Assembly: GCA_017390245.1 (NCBI GenBank)
Contig: JAFPCE010000173.1
Coordinates: 1-14,133, forward strand
Source of the DNA: Selenomonadaceae bacterium
GTDB taxonomy: Bacteria > Bacillota > Negativicutes > Selenomonadales > Selenomonadaceae
DNA length: 14,133 bases
Reading direction: 5' to 3'
Under the pieces are notes generated by a model that worked only from the letters and a program-made list of their open reading frames with translations, was not told the origin of the DNA and did not search any database. Positions 1-5,902 of this stretch are shown here, piece after piece (positions within the stretch are counted from its first letter, which is position 1; every line of letters starts with the position of its first letter). Made by a program: the position numbers and the translations under genes.

Positions 1-125
1 ATGGAGCCCTGGCGGATTTAAAGGATAGTCTGCAGAAGCAGCTGCTGGCTTTGCAGGAAAGATTGCAGAAGCTGGCTGGAACTGCTGAGGACAGGGCTAT
101 AGATAAGGCCATGAACTTATTTTAA
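1..125 (+). CDS. 3' end of an unrecognised gene (coiled-coil C-terminus)
   Basis: An open frame enters from the left edge (first full codon at position 3) and stops at TAA 123-125, giving 40 visible residues that end in DKAMNLF. Leucines recur every three to four positions among Lys, Gln and Glu, as in LKDSLQKQLLALQERLQKL, so this tail is probably an amphipathic helix or coiled coil. No catalytic motif is visible and I do not recognise the family. A separate promoter-like sequence lies between it and the next gene, so co-transcription is uncertain. It could equally be a random open frame, but the helical periodicity and the spacing to the next gene favour a real gene end. Confidence 0.5.
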   Translation, partial: GALADLKDSLQKQLLALQERLQKLAGTAEDRAIDKAMNLF

Positions 126-147
126 AATGGTTCTGATTTAAGGTATG

Positions 148-175
148 TTGCTGGGACTTGGTCTAGATATATAAT
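148..175 (+). promoter_or_regulatory. Putative promoter of the lytic transglycosylase gene
   Basis: A perfect TATAAT lies at 170-175. A weak -35 (TTGCTG, 148-153) sits 16 bp upstream. Transcription would start near 182, about 45 nt before the GTG start region. Judged by eye only. Confidence 0.4.
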
Positions 176-227
176 TATGGTTTATGTTTAAAAAGAGTTG
201 CAGCTGGTAAATTATGATGAATGAGAA

Positions 228-866
228 GTGGTGCTTGTGGAGTTTAGTGAGGAAGAAAGACAGGCTAGAAGGGAGCATTTAACTAGAAGGCTGGAGGCCA
301 GACGGCAGATTTTTGGCTTTGTCATTGGCGTGGGCATTTTGCTGGCGGCTTTTACAGCGTTTTTTGTGCTGCAGCAGGAAGCTATTCAGCGTACTTATAT
401 GTATCCCTACTATTACAGGGATGTGGTGGAAAAATATGGCAGTCAGTATCATGTAGATCCATATCTGGTGGCGGCGGTAATCAAGACGGAGAGCAAATTC
501 CAGTCTAATGTGCATTCTTCTCACGGTGCAGTGGGGTTGATGCAGCTGATGCCGGAGACAGCTTACTGGGTGTCCCAGCAGCTGGAGGATAAAAGCTATT
601 CCCTGGATAATCTCCATAAGCCTCAGAATAATATCCGTTATGGCACCTGGTATCTGGCATCGCTTTTGGAGGAGTTCCATGGCAATGAAATCCTGTCACT
701 GGCTGCCTATAACGCTGGCCGGGGCAATGTGGTGGAATGGATGGAAGCTTATGGCTGGGATTATGAATTTGCTGATGTGCAGTCGATTCCCTTTACGGAG
801 ACACGGGAATATGTCCGCAGTGTTATCAGGTTCAAAGAAAAATATCATAGCTTGTATGAGAAATAA
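228..866 (+). CDS. Membrane-anchored SLT-type lytic transglycosylase
   Basis: This enzyme probably cleaves the MurNAc-GlcNAc bond of peptidoglycan non-hydrolytically, forming 1,6-anhydro-MurNAc ends. Numbering from GTG 228, a charged cytoplasmic N-terminus is followed by one hydrophobic segment at about residues 29-48 (FGFVIGVGILLAAFTAFFVL), which acts as a signal anchor and places the rest outside the membrane. The soluble part is a compact SLT domain with three hallmark motifs: TES with the catalytic Glu at residue 88, the GLMQLMP block near 105, and AYNAG at about 160-164. At 212 residues it is a minimal single-domain member with no LysM or other wall-binding repeats. The start is uncertain. 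A stop at 222-224 bounds the frame, and GTG codons at 228, 231 and 237 are all possible; GAGAAG at 223-228 is best spaced for 237. The gene converges on tmcAL and has its own terminator. Confidence 0.9.
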   Translation: MVLVEFSEEERQARREHLTRRLEARRQIFGFVIGVGILLAAFTAFFVLQQEAIQRTYMYPYYYRDVVEKYGSQYHVDPYLVAAVIKTESKFQSNVHSSHGAVGLMQLMPETAYWVSQQLEDKSYSLDNLHKPQNNIRYGTWYLASLLEEFHGNEILSLAAYNAGRGNVVEWMEAYGWDYEFADVQSIPFTETREYVRSVIRFKEKYHSLYEK

Positions 867-897
867 ATACTGCCCTGCAGGGGGTAGTATTTTTTTG
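865..897 (+). terminator. Intrinsic terminator of the lytic transglycosylase gene
   Basis: The arms ATACTGCCC (867-875) and GGGTAGTAT (882-890) pair, with one G-U wobble, around a 6-nt loop. The stem can be extended by AA/TT and is followed by a T-run at 890-896. It begins at the stop codon. Confidence 0.85.
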
Positions 898-921
898 CCT
901 TAATTTATGGTTAAGGGCAAG

Positions 922-951
922 AAAAAGCAGCCTGATATATATCAGACTGCT
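922..951 (-). terminator. Intrinsic terminator of tmcAL
   Basis: Read on the minus strand, AGCAG-T-CTGAT and ATCAG-G-CTGCT pair around an ATAT loop with one mismatch, and TTTTT follows (plus-strand A-run 922-926). It lies 5 bp beyond the tmcAL stop. With the opposing terminator at 865-897 it insulates the two convergent genes. Confidence 0.85.
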
Positions 952-955
952 GGAG

Positions 956-2194
956 TTATAATTTATCAATTGTCTGCAGGTATACTGGACTGGTAGTCAT
1001 ATCCGAAAAGAGTGCTGCAGGCTTTTGTGCTGCCATAGCCTGTAAATTGGTGGACAGAATATCTAACAGCAGTGACTGCTGCAGCGGTGTGAGGCTTTCC
1101 TGGTTATCAATGTCACGCCGGGTGAGATAGTCGCTGGCCTTGGTGATTACAGGCAATAAGCTGGATTTTTTCAGCTGGCTTAAAAGCTGCCTTCCTTTAT
1201 CATCAAAGGCAAGAACGCGGATATACTGAGGACCTTTGGCAATAAGCTCTTTTGCTTTTTCCCTGGTCAGACCTGCAAGCATATAAAAAAGAATCCTCTG
1301 GATACGGGTCAGTGGATAGCGCTTTGAAGATATGCCTTCAGCTAATTTTGTATAGGTATCAGCCTTGAGACTATGCAGAAGCTTGTATTCCAGGCCTTCG
1401 TTAATGCCATAAATTTCAGACAGCTGGCTGGCGCTGGTTTTAAGCAGCTGATACTGTATCAGGGGCAGTAATGCCTGGGCAGAAGGCAGGTTCTTTTCTT
1501 CCTGAATAGCAGCTAAGGTGTTCATGGGAACTACCTGCATCAGTTCTTGCAGGTGATGCTTTAGTTCTGTTGCCAGCTGTCGGATATGGGTACCACTGGC
1601 GGTGTTACCAGCTATTTCCCTGTCATGATGATTTGCTCCTTGGCGCATAACAGGTAACGGCTTTAAAGGTGAGTTTGTTTTTTCCATAGCCTTCAGGTAT
1701 TCTACAGCCAGTATGGTGTTAGGCTCAGCTAATATAGCTGGGTCTGTTTGTAATTTTTCAGCAGTGTACTGCCCAAGAGCTGCACCATAGGATATGCCCT
1801 GTTTTAATAGTGGCTGCAGAGCTTTTGCATCGGCATTATTTTGCCAATGGGCTATGGCCTGCAGCTGGTTTAAATCTGGATAGCAGGTGCCAAAGGCTAT
1901 ATTTTCCAGGCCCGGGGCATTTAAAAGCTGCACACCGCCGGCAGCAAAGGTTTCGGCACTGCTGGCAGCGAAAATAGCAGGCAGCTCAATCACCAGGTTT
2001 ACCTTACCACTGGCTACAGCACAGGCAGCACGTTTCCATTTATCTAAAATAGCAGGCTCTCCCCGCTGGGTAAAACCGCCACTGATGCAGGCTGCAATAA
2101 TTTCGTTTTCACCTAAAAGCTGGCGGATTGCCTGAATCTGGTGCAGATGGCCGTTATGAAAAGGATTGTATTCAGCAATAATACCTGTGGACAT
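956..2194 (-). CDS. tmcAL: tRNA(Met) cytidine acetate ligase TmcAL (YlbM family)
   Basis: TmcAL proteins activate acetate with ATP and acetylate the wobble cytidine (C34) of elongator tRNA-Met to ac4C, which helps separate Met from Ile decoding. The 412-residue protein has the nucleotidyltransferase-like start GIIAEYNPFHNGH (residues 4-16) with the HxGH signature at 13-16. It continues with SGGFTQRGEPA (38-48), a GKVNLVIELPAIFA stretch, and the later RQGANHHDRE and ASGTHIRQL blocks that form the active site. Length matches the family. The start at 2194 is fixed by AAGGAG six bases upstream of ATG; the frame runs 24 codons further up but has no comparable site. Small departures from the usual pattern are FGTC where many members have FGSE, and SGTHIR where SA-x-IR is common. 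It is a single-gene unit, divergent from ogt. Confidence 0.93.
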   Translation of the reverse strand: MSTGIIAEYNPFHNGHLHQIQAIRQLLGENEIIAACISGGFTQRGEPAILDKWKRAACAVASGKVNLVIELPAIFAASSAETFAAGGVQLLNAPGLENIAFGTCYPDLNQLQAIAHWQNNADAKALQPLLKQGISYGAALGQYTAEKLQTDPAILAEPNTILAVEYLKAMEKTNSPLKPLPVMRQGANHHDREIAGNTASGTHIRQLATELKHHLQELMQVVPMNTLAAIQEEKNLPSAQALLPLIQYQLLKTSASQLSEIYGINEGLEYKLLHSLKADTYTKLAEGISSKRYPLTRIQRILFYMLAGLTREKAKELIAKGPQYIRVLAFDDKGRQLLSQLKKSSLLPVITKASDYLTRRDIDNQESLTPLQQSLLLDILSTNLQAMAAQKPAALFSDMTTSPVYLQTIDKL

Positions 2195-2237
2195 AGCAAA
2201 CTCCTTCAGTGTGCCTGATTTATTCTGTGCAGACATA

Positions 2238-2246
2238 ATTATAGCA
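2238..2246 (-). promoter_or_regulatory. Extended -10 promoter of tmcAL
   Basis: On the minus strand the sequence reads TGCTATAAT, a perfect TATAAT with the TGn extension. Transcription would start near 2230, leaving a leader of about 36 nt before the ATG at 2194. No good -35 is present, which extended -10 promoters tolerate. Confidence 0.5.
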
Positions 2247-2281
2247 AGAAAAATAAATATTTGCATCGTATGATTGTGTTG

Positions 2282-2311
2282 TTGATAGCAGAGACAATTT
2301 TATAATAAAAT
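2282..2311 (+). promoter_or_regulatory. Putative ogt promoter
   Basis: TTGATA (2282-2287) and TAAAAT (2306-2311) are separated by 18 bp, each one base from consensus. The start would be near 2318, about 74 nt before the ogt ATG. A TATAAT at 2301-2306 is an alternative -10 with a poorer -35. Confidence 0.4.
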
Positions 2312-2332
2312 TATCTAATATAGAAATGTCAA
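2302..2332 (-). promoter_or_regulatory. Second possible tmcAL promoter
   Basis: On the minus strand there is a perfect TTGACA (plus-strand 2327-2332), and TATTAT follows after a long 19-bp spacer (2302-2307). It overlaps the opposing ogt promoter, so the two could interfere. Confidence 0.3.
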
Positions 2333-2391
2333 GGTTTGTCGTATAGCGAAGTCTGCAGATAATAAGTCATGAAGGAAAGGTGGTAAAAGGC

Positions 2392-2910
2392 ATGGCAGAG
2401 ACTGGGGACAGGTTTATTCATAAATATAATTCTCTTTTAGGGGAAATGGTGCTGGCTAGTGATGGCCAGGCTTTGACTGGTGTGTGGTTTGCAGGGCAGA
2501 AGTATTTCCAAGAAAATATTGCTCTAAGCAGCCAGGAAAAGCTGGTGCCAGTGCTGGCAGAGACTGTAAGGTGGCTGGATTTGTACTTTGCAGGAGATAT
2601 TACAGATTTTATGCCCGCATTAGCGCCGGCGGGGTCAGCTTTCCGCCAGCAGGTGTGGCAATTATTACTGGAGATTCCCTATGGTGAAAGGACAAGCTAT
2701 GGAGAGCTGGCAAAAATATTGTCAGAGAAAAATGGCGGCAATATGTCAGCCCAGGCAGTGGGCGGAGCTGTGGGCCATAACCCGATTTCTATCCTGATTC
2801 CATGCCACAGAGTGGTGGGCAAAGATGGTAGTCTTACAGGCTACGCCGGGGGATTGCAGCGGAAAAAATGGCTGCTGGATTTGGAAAAGAAGCATAAGCA
2901 GTTGACTTAA
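2392..2910 (+). CDS. ogt: Methylated-DNA--[protein]-cysteine S-methyltransferase
   Basis: This suicide repair protein transfers the alkyl group from O6-alkylguanine (and O4-alkylthymine) to its own cysteine. The 172-residue protein shows the small N-terminal ribonuclease-like domain (about 1-85). The DNA-binding/active-site domain follows: PYGERTSYGELAK, AVGGAVGHNPISILIPCHRV with the acceptor Cys at 138 in PCHRV, and GSLTGYAGGLQRKKWLL at the end. Length is normal for Ogt/MGMT. The residue before AVGG, usually the Arg that flips the damaged base out, is Gln 121 here. I chose ATG 2392 because AAAGGTGGT (2376-2384) is well spaced for it; GTG 2380 would add four residues but sits too close to the purine run. 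It diverges from tmcAL. Confidence 0.93.
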   Translation: MAETGDRFIHKYNSLLGEMVLASDGQALTGVWFAGQKYFQENIALSSQEKLVPVLAETVRWLDLYFAGDITDFMPALAPAGSAFRQQVWQLLLEIPYGERTSYGELAKILSEKNGGNMSAQAVGGAVGHNPISILIPCHRVVGKDGSLTGYAGGLQRKKWLLDLEKKHKQLT

Positions 2911-2932
2911 GGTTAACTTTAAGTGGTAGAAT
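2902..2932 (+). promoter_or_regulatory. Promoter of the flavoprotein gene with an embedded 20-bp palindrome
   Basis: TTGACT (2902-2907, overlapping the ogt stop) and TAGAAT (2927-2932) are separated by a long 19-bp spacer. The -10 carries a TGG extension (G2923-T2924-G2925-G2926). Between and partly over them lies ACTTAAGGTTAACTTTAAGT (2905-2924), which equals its reverse complement at 18 of 20 positions. A dyad in the spacer is the usual place for a repressor operator. Confidence 0.45.
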
Positions 2933-2992
2933 TAATTTGTATTGTGCAGTGTATTTATATTTGTTTTGGTTTTCGACAGGAGAGTGGATATT

Positions 2993-3532
2993 ATGAGCAA
3001 AAAGGTTCTTGTTATTTCTACTAGTTTACGGCGTAATAGCAATTCTTACAGGCTGGCCCAGGAGTTTGCCAAGGGGGCTGAGGCTGCTGGCCATGAGGTG
3101 GAGCTTATAAGCCTGATTGGCAGGGAGATTAATTACTGTGTGGGCTGCCTGGCCTGCCAGAACACCCAGAAGTGTGTTATTGATGATGATGCTAATCTCA
3201 TTGCGGAAAAGCTGGTAAAGGCTGATGTGGTGTGCTATGCAACACCTATTTATTACTATGAGATGGCTGGCCAGATGAAGACGTTGCTGGACAGAATGAA
3301 TCCGCTGTTTCCAAGTGATTATGCCTTCAGGGACGTGTATATGCTGTCTTCTGCTGCTGAGGACGGGAAGGATACTGATGCCAGGGCAAAAAGTGGCCTT
3401 CAGGGCTGGATTGATTGCTTTGAAAAGGCAAGATTTGCCGGAAGCGTCTTTGCAGGCGGTGTAACTATGGTGGGCGAAATCGAAGGCCATAAAGCATTGC
3501 AGGAAGCCTATACCATGGGGAAGAATGTGTAA
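2993..3532 (+). CDS. Flavodoxin-fold NAD(P)H-dependent reductase, iron-sulfur flavoprotein (Isf)-like
   Basis: This is a 179-residue flavodoxin-like protein expected to bind FMN and act as a soluble electron carrier or reductase in the cytoplasm. VLVISTSLRRNSNS (5-18) is the phosphate-binding loop of the NADPH-dependent FMN reductase superfamily, and ATPIYYYEMAGQMKTLLDR is the second FMN-contact region. Cys 49, 52, 55 and 61 form CX2CX2CX5C, within the compact 4Fe-4S pattern CX2CX2CX4-7C known from archaeal and bacterial Isf proteins, so an iron-sulfur cluster is plausible. Many relatives are annotated only as FMN reductases, and the substrate cannot be told from sequence. The start at ATG 2993 is supported by AGGAGA (2978-2983); an upstream TTG would add 17 hydrophobic residues and has no ribosome site. 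No terminator follows. Confidence 0.82.
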   Translation: MSKKVLVISTSLRRNSNSYRLAQEFAKGAEAAGHEVELISLIGREINYCVGCLACQNTQKCVIDDDANLIAEKLVKADVVCYATPIYYYEMAGQMKTLLDRMNPLFPSDYAFRDVYMLSSAAEDGKDTDARAKSGLQGWIDCFEKARFAGSVFAGGVTMVGEIEGHKALQEAYTMGKNV

Positions 3533-3548
3533 AAAGCCAGGTGGTACA

Positions 3549-3582
3549 TTTATATGACGCTGAGAATGTGGTAGAATACAAT
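3549..3582 (+). promoter_or_regulatory. Putative promoter of the PAS-protein gene
   Basis: TGGTAGAAT (3569-3577) is an extended -10, with TTTATA (3549-3554) 17 bp upstream of its hexamer. Overlapping it, ATGACG (3554-3559) and TACAAT (3577-3582) give a second 17-bp-spaced pair. The TGGTAGAAT nonamer also occurs in the previous gene's promoter (2924-2932). Confidence 0.4.
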
Positions 3583-3614
3583 ACATAGGTGATTTTATAT
3601 TGATGGAGGCTTTT

Positions 3615-3986
3615 ATGGAATATAGCAGCTTTTATAAGAGTGTTTTAGATCAGGATCGCTGTGCGGTGGTGCTTTGCAATCTGCAGCATGAGATTGTTTA
3701 TATGAATGAGGCAGCGGCAGTGAATTATGCCAAATGGGGCGGTAAGGAGCTTCTGGGCAAGAGCCTGCTGAACTGCCACAATGTTCATTCCAATGAGATG
3801 ATTAAGCAGGTTGTGGACTGGTTTGCTGTTGCTGAAGACCATAATATTGTTTTCACCCATCACAATCCGAAGCAGAATAAGGATGTGTACATGGTGGCAT
3901 TGCGGGAAAATGGCAAGCTTATTGGCTATTATGAAAAGCATGAATTCCGCAATCTGGAAACCATGCAGCTGTATGATTTGTACTAA
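3615..3986 (+). CDS. Small single-PAS-domain protein of unknown partner
   Basis: This 123-residue protein is essentially one PAS fold and nothing else. DRCAVVLCNLQHEIVYMNEAA (15-35, including the first strands) is the PAS core opening. It is followed by ELLGKSLLNCHN (45-56), a helical EMIKQVVDWF stretch, and the closing strands DVYMVALRENGKLIGYYEKHE. I recall the CHN turn (Cys54-His55-Asn56) and the KDVYMVALR block from other stand-alone PAS proteins of anaerobes, but I do not know a ligand or partner. A role as a small-molecule, redox or haem sensor is inference only. It carries no kinase, cyclase or DNA-binding domain. ATG 3615 is chosen because GGAGG (3605-3609) lies five bases upstream; the in-frame TTG 3600 and ATG 3603 have no such site. 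It is followed by a strong terminator. Confidence 0.8.
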   Translation: MEYSSFYKSVLDQDRCAVVLCNLQHEIVYMNEAAAVNYAKWGGKELLGKSLLNCHNVHSNEMIKQVVDWFAVAEDHNIVFTHHNPKQNKDVYMVALRENGKLIGYYEKHEFRNLETMQLYDLY

Positions 3987-4066
3987 AATTTCTGCTAAGA
4001 CAATATATTATGGCAGAAGTATTTTTGCTGGGAAATTAAATATCATTGCAGAACGCTGTGAGACAG

Positions 4067-4092
4067 GCTGGTCAGAAATGACCAGCTTTTTT
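4067..4092 (+). terminator. Intrinsic terminator after the PAS gene
   Basis: The perfect 8-bp stem GCTGGTCA/TGACCAGC (4067-4074 and 4079-4086) is closed by a GAAA tetraloop and followed by TTTTTT (4087-4092). Between the PAS stop (3986) and this hairpin I see no gene. Confidence 0.9.
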
Positions 4093-4128
4093 GCTGCGAA
4101 AAATTATTTTTAGGTAATTAGTGCTAAT

Positions 4129-4184
4129 TTTGCAAAGGTTTTACATAGAACCCATAGAGAGTTTACATAAATATTTTAATGTAA
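4129..4184 (+). promoter_or_regulatory. Candidate PhoP-box array / operator upstream of ppx
   Basis: Hexamers in an exact 11-bp register resemble the Gram-positive PhoP half-site TT(A/C/T)A(C/T)A: TTTGCA (4129, 5 of 6), TTTACA (4140, 6 of 6), CCCATA (4151, 4 of 6), TTTACA (4162, 6 of 6) and ATTTTA (4173, 4 of 6). No good constitutive -35/-10 pair is visible, as expected for an activated promoter. TTACAT (4163-4168) and ATGTAA (4179-4184) also form an inverted repeat with a 10-bp spacer, so a dimeric repressor site is an alternative. Confidence 0.4.
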
Positions 4185-4224
4185 GAGTAATATCTCAATT
4201 GTGTATTAGGAGGAGTTTGATTTT

Positions 4225-5090
4225 ATGTACACTATCGTAGATGTAGGTTCTAACACTATACGGATGAATGTTTATGATGTTAAGGATGACAGGCTGAAGG
4301 TGCTGTTTAGCAAGAAGGCTACTGCGGGGCTGGCTTCTTATGTGAAGAATAAGAAAATGACTGAGGCTGGCATTGATAAAGTTGTAGAGGTGCTGGCTGA
4401 ATTTAAAGAAACCCTGGAAAATTTAAATATTTGTGAAATGCATGTATTTGCCACTGCATCCCTGCGCAATGTCAAGAATAGCAAGGCAGCTGTAGCGGAA
4501 ATCGAGTACCGTGCTGGTGTGAAAATACAGGTATTGTCTGGCCAGGAAGAGGCAGAGCTGGATTTCCTGGGAGCTGCCCGAGATGCCAATATGGATAAGG
4601 GTCTGTTAGTGGATATCGGTGGTGGCAGTACGGAGCTGGTAGCATACAGCAACGGCAAAATACAAAGTGCTGTCAGCATAGCTATGGGGTCATTAAACAG
4701 CTATAACAAATTTGTTAAGGGCATACTTCCTACCAAGGCAGAGCGGAAGAATATCCGGGAGGAATTTCTCAAGTATCTGGATGGTATTAAAGCTTTTGAT
4801 GGCAAAAGGGAGTACAAGCTCATGTGCGGTGTTGGTGGTACTGTCCGGGCATGATTATCCTTTATGCAGTTGCAAAACGGTTTAACTGTGAGGCTATAGT
4901 AGTAACGAAAACTGGTGTCAGGGAAGGATTTATGTATAAGTATGTTTTGCAGCAGAATGAGAATGAATCAGATATTCAGGATGTGGCACCAGCAGAAGGA
5001 AATATACCAGAAGCTGCAGTCGGAATTCTGGAAGAAAATAATGAGAATAACGCCAGCCAGCAGAAGCAGGGGGATAGAAGCAATGACTGA
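4225..5090 (+). pseudogene. ppx: Exopolyphosphatase (Ppx/GppA family), internally deleted and frameshifted
   Basis: Ppx enzymes release phosphate from polyphosphate chain ends; GppA relatives also act on pppGpp. The 5' part (4225-4854, 209 residues) is a good actin-like lobe with DVGSNTIRM (6-14), ATASLRN (76-82), SGQEEAEL (105-112), DIGGGSTEL (130-138) and GVGGTVRA (202-209). It then meets TGA at 4852. In another frame, from about 4845, the missing 3' part resumes: PGMIILYAVAKRF, then TGVREGFMY and a hydrophilic tail to TGA 5088-5090. In intact relatives about 60 residues, as I recall, separate GGTVRA from PGMIIL. CCGGGCA (4845-4851) serves as the end of the left part in one frame and the start of the right part in the other, as expected for deletion between short repeats. 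Start: AGGAGGAG (4208-4215) before ATG 4225. The old stop overlaps the ppk ATG. A 209-residue fragment could still be made. Confidence 0.85.
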
Positions 5091-5886
5091 GGAAATAAAG
5101 AATAATTTCCCTGTCATGGGAAAAAATAAATTTGAAACCTGCTATACCCAGAATCGTGAGCTGTCCTGGCTGAAATTTGACCAGCGGGTTTTAGATGAGG
5201 CAGAGGATAGCAATGTGCCTTTAGGAGAACGGCTGAAATTTCTGGAGATTTTCACCAGCAATCTGGATGAATTTTACATGGTCAGGGTGGGAAGCTTGCT
5301 GAGCCTGGAGTCCATGGATGAGAAAAAGGTGGATAATAAAAGCCTGATGACAGCCAGGGAGCAGCTTAATGCTATTTTTGCAGAAACCCGCAGGCTTTAT
5401 GAGCAGCGGGACAGGGTATTTTCCTATTTGCGGCGGAAGCTGCTGCAGATTACCTACCGGGATAAGGAAAGTGAAGGGGTAAAGTATATTACCCATATTG
5501 GTACTGGTAATTTTAATGCTAAGACAGCTAAGCTTTATACTGACCTGGCGCTGATAACTGCAGATGATGCCATAGGCAGGGATGGCTCTATGTTTTTCCG
5601 CAACATGGGCATCGGCAATCTCTGGGGTGAGTACCAGACGCTGCTGGTGGCGCCAGTGAATTTTAAGAAGTCGCTGCTGGAATATATCAATGGAGAAATC
5701 ACTAAAGCAAGAAAGGGCGAACCAGCCTATATTCTGGCTAAAATGAATTCCTTTACTGACAGGCAGCTGCAGCTGGCAGATAATGTTAAGGGCAGAAATG
5801 TTGATGCTGATGGCGAATACTACATGCCTGCAGTAAATCCAGGGGACAAGCTGGTGGATGCCCAGACGGAAATGATGAAACAATAA
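5083..5886 (+). CDS. ppk: Polyphosphate kinase 1 remnant with two in-frame internal deletions
   Basis: PPK1 makes polyphosphate from ATP through a phospho-histidine intermediate and is usually about 690 residues; this frame encodes 267. Residues 25-121 are a normal N-terminal domain (RELSWLKFDQRVLDEAED, NLDEFYMVRVGSL at 60-72). At about 121-124 the sequence jumps to a region that normally lies some 300 residues later: YITHIGTGNFNAKTAKLYTD, with His138 matching the autophosphorylated His of E. coli PPK (His435), then TLLVAP and ILAKMNSFTD (217-226). At about 226-228 it jumps again to the C-terminal tail QLADNVKGRNVDADGEYY. Lost are the helical middle domain and most of the last domain, including the second conserved His (EH-x-R-x-Y-x-F motif). 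Catalysis is therefore very unlikely. The frame is open with ATG 5083 overlapping the ppx stop, and AGGGGGAT serves as ribosome site. Listed as CDS because it may be translated; functionally a probable pseudogene. Confidence 0.85.
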   Translation: MTEEIKNNFPVMGKNKFETCYTQNRELSWLKFDQRVLDEAEDSNVPLGERLKFLEIFTSNLDEFYMVRVGSLLSLESMDEKKVDNKSLMTAREQLNAIFAETRRLYEQRDRVFSYLRRKLLQITYRDKESEGVKYITHIGTGNFNAKTAKLYTDLALITADDAIGRDGSMFFRNMGIGNLWGEYQTLLVAPVNFKKSLLEYINGEITKARKGEPAYILAKMNSFTDRQLQLADNVKGRNVDADGEYYMPAVNPGDKLVDAQTEMMKQ

Positions 5887-5902
5887 TTTTATATGAGTTT
5901 TT

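Noticed and set aside
279..680. 133-residue antisense frame inside the lytic transglycosylase gene
   Set aside because: It lies wholly opposite a gene with clear SLT motifs, has no ribosome site and reads as unrelated sequence.
4225..4854. Calling the 209-residue Ppx frame a complete short phosphatase
   Set aside because: The missing C-terminal blocks (PGMIIL, GVREG) lie directly downstream in another frame, so it is a broken longer gene.
4915..5082. Longer N-terminus for the ppk frame
   Set aside because: This extra stretch is an alternative frame of the ppx tail. PPK homology begins only after ATG 5083, which has a purine-rich ribosome site.
4824..5090. 88-residue frame as a separate small gene
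   Set aside because: Its first residues are an out-of-frame reading of ppx, and the rest is the ppx C-terminus. It has no ribosome site of its own.
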